Shown here piece by piece: positions 63,180-64,000 of a stretch of 64,000 bases of DNA. Source of the stretch: Bog-756 sp963824645 (GTDB taxonomy: Bacteria; Actinomycetota; Acidimicrobiia; Acidimicrobiales; RAAP-2); assembly GCA_963824645.1 (NCBI GenBank), contig CAWGQC010000012.1, positions 1 through 64,000 on the forward strand, written 5' to 3'. The position numbers were made by a program, and so were the translations under genes. Within the stretch, counting starts at the first letter, position 1, and every line of letters starts with the position of its first letter. Below the pieces are notes generated by a model. That model was not told where the DNA came from. It saw only the letters and a list, made by a program, of their open reading frames with translations, and ran no database searches.

Positions 63180-64000
63180 ATGACGACGCGGAGGGGGGTG
63201 GGCGTCGGTGGCCGTCGCCGCGGCCGGTCGGCCCGGGGGTTACCGGCCCGGGGGGCGGTGGCGACGGCGGCAGTGTGCCTGGTGGTGCTGGGAGCCATGG
63301 GCCCGGTCTTCGGCCCCGGGCCTGGGGCCGGGGCCGCCGTGCCCCGGGCCGAGGTCCGGCTGGCCGGAGCCACCCCCGCCCTGCCGCCGGGAGCGGCGGT
63401 CCTCGGACCCACCCGGAGCTCGGCCCTCGTGCAGGCCGAGGTGGCCGTCGAGCCGCGGGATCCGGCCGCCCTGCAGGCCCTGGCCCACGCCGTGTCCACC
63501 CCCGGGTCACCCGAGTACCGCCACTATCTGGCCAAAGGTCAGTTCGGGTCGCTGTTCGGCCCCACCCCGGCCACGCTGACCGCCGTCCGAGGGTGGCTGA
63601 GCTCGGTCGGGCTCCACCTGGGGGCCACGTCGGCCGATGGTCTGGTCGTCCCGGTGAGCGGCACCGCCGGCCAGATGGAGGTCGCCTTTGCCGTACCCCT
63701 GGTCGAGACCAGGCTGCGCGGTGGTCGCCTGGCCCGAGCGTCCACCGCCGGCCCCGAAGTGCCGGCCGCGTTGGCCGGAGCCATCGGCGGGGTGATCGGA
63801 TTGAGCACGGTGGCCCAGTCCCATCCCCAGATGTGCCCGGGGTGCGGCCGGACCAGCCGACCGGTCAGGCCGGAGGGGCAGCCCTCTCCCCCCACACGGC
63901 GACGCCCCACCAGGCGCCGGTGGCCTGTGCCGACGCCGCTCTGCTGGCCAGCGAGGGAGAGGGATGGACAGCCGCCCAACTGGCCACCACCTACGGGCTC
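63180..64000 (+). CDS. Secreted S53 (sedolisin/kumamolisin)-type protease precursor, one frameshift, 3' end off the window
   Basis: The visible part is a signal segment (GAVATAAVCLVVLGAMGPV) and a pro-kumamolisin activation domain (AVSTPGSPEYRHYLAKGQFG, SLFGPTPATLTAVRGWLSSV, GTAGQMEVAFAVPLVETRL). Adding one G near 63,834 makes the following segment read ACADAALLASEGEGWTAAQL with ATTYGL, the start of an S53 catalytic domain. Without it the frame continues through proline-arginine nonsense. S53 enzymes are acid-active serine-carboxyl peptidases. The catalytic Glu/Asp/Ser are beyond base 64,000. Start follows rarA by four bases. Confidence 0.82.
   Translation, partial: MTTRRGVGVGGRRRGRSARGLPARGAVATAAVCLVVLGAMGPVFGPGPGAGAAVPRAEVRLAGATPALPPGAAVLGPTRSSALVQAEVAVEPRDPAALQALAHAVSTPGSPEYRHYLAKGQFGSLFGPTPATLTAVRGWLSSVGLHLGATSADGLVVPVSGTAGQMEVAFAVPLVETRLRGGRLARASTAGPEVPAALAGAIGGVIGLSTVAQSHPQMCPGCGRTSRPVRPEGQPSPPTRRRPTRRRWPVPTPLCWPARERDGQPPNWPPPTG

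Noticed and set aside
1..64000. CRISPR arrays, tRNAs, rRNA, insertion sequences, prophage or defence genes
   Set aside because: No regularly spaced direct repeats, cloverleaf sequences, transposase motifs or phage genes were seen; the decamer array has no spacers.

Overview
The window joins two unrelated genomes. Bases 1 to about 20,040 look alphaproteobacterial (order Hyphomicrobiales), because the flagellar gene order matches that of rhizobial and related genomes. Bases from about 20,047 to the end look actinobacterial, probably class Acidimicrobiia: mycothiol and phosphatidylinositol-mannoside genes, an F420-linked reductase, and a long run of genes in the order known from Mycobacterium (thrS to aspS). 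The join at about 20,040-20,050 truncates a gene on each side. A metagenome assembly chimera is the simplest explanation; transfer is much less likely.

Left part. A minus-strand flagellar operon reads motA-fliM-fliN-fliG-flhB-orf-flgB-flgC-fliE-flgG-flgA-flgI-motE-flgH and leaves the window at base 1. Divergent to it is flgF-fliI-orf. Together they encode rod, P-ring, L-ring, switch, stator and export parts. Next come a large SAM/cyclase/ATPase/TPR regulator, a J-domain protein, a membrane diguanylate cyclase, a Gfo/Idh/MocA oxidoreductase and a ribbon-helix-helix repressor with a visible operator. About half of these genes need one or more single-base corrections to read through. I annotate them as single genes with frameshifts, probably sequence errors.

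Right part, 20.0-32.3 kb. A peptide-type ABC transporter (binding protein, two permeases, convergent double ATPase) is followed by a nitronate monooxygenase, a TetR regulator, an aldehyde dehydrogenase and a four-gene minus-strand operon: enoyl-ACP reductase, two SnoaL-like proteins and an acyl-CoA dehydrogenase homologue.

Right part, 32.4-64.0 kb. This is a dense plus-strand housekeeping region: npdG-like, mshC, thrS, HIT, VOC, PI-phosphate synthase, PatA-like acyltransferase, a PAS-GGDEF protein, PimA-like mannosyltransferase and an M48 protease. A MarR/yceI divergent pair follows, then pdxS-pdxT, yebC, ruvC-ruvA-ruvB, queA-tgt, yajC-secD-secF, rel, hisS, aspS, rarA and the start of a secreted S53-type protease. 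It covers lipid-mannoside synthesis, vitamin B6, Holliday-junction processing, queuosine tRNA modification, protein export and the stringent response. Frameshifts are absent from about 25 to 63.8 kb.

I saw no rRNA, tRNA, CRISPR array, insertion sequence, prophage or recognisable defence system. The most notable items are the chimeric join, a decamer repeat hairpin at 16.1 kb, operators for the RHH and MarR regulators, a c-di-GMP enzyme inside the mannolipid operon, and divergent active-site motifs in Tgt and the PI-phosphate synthase.
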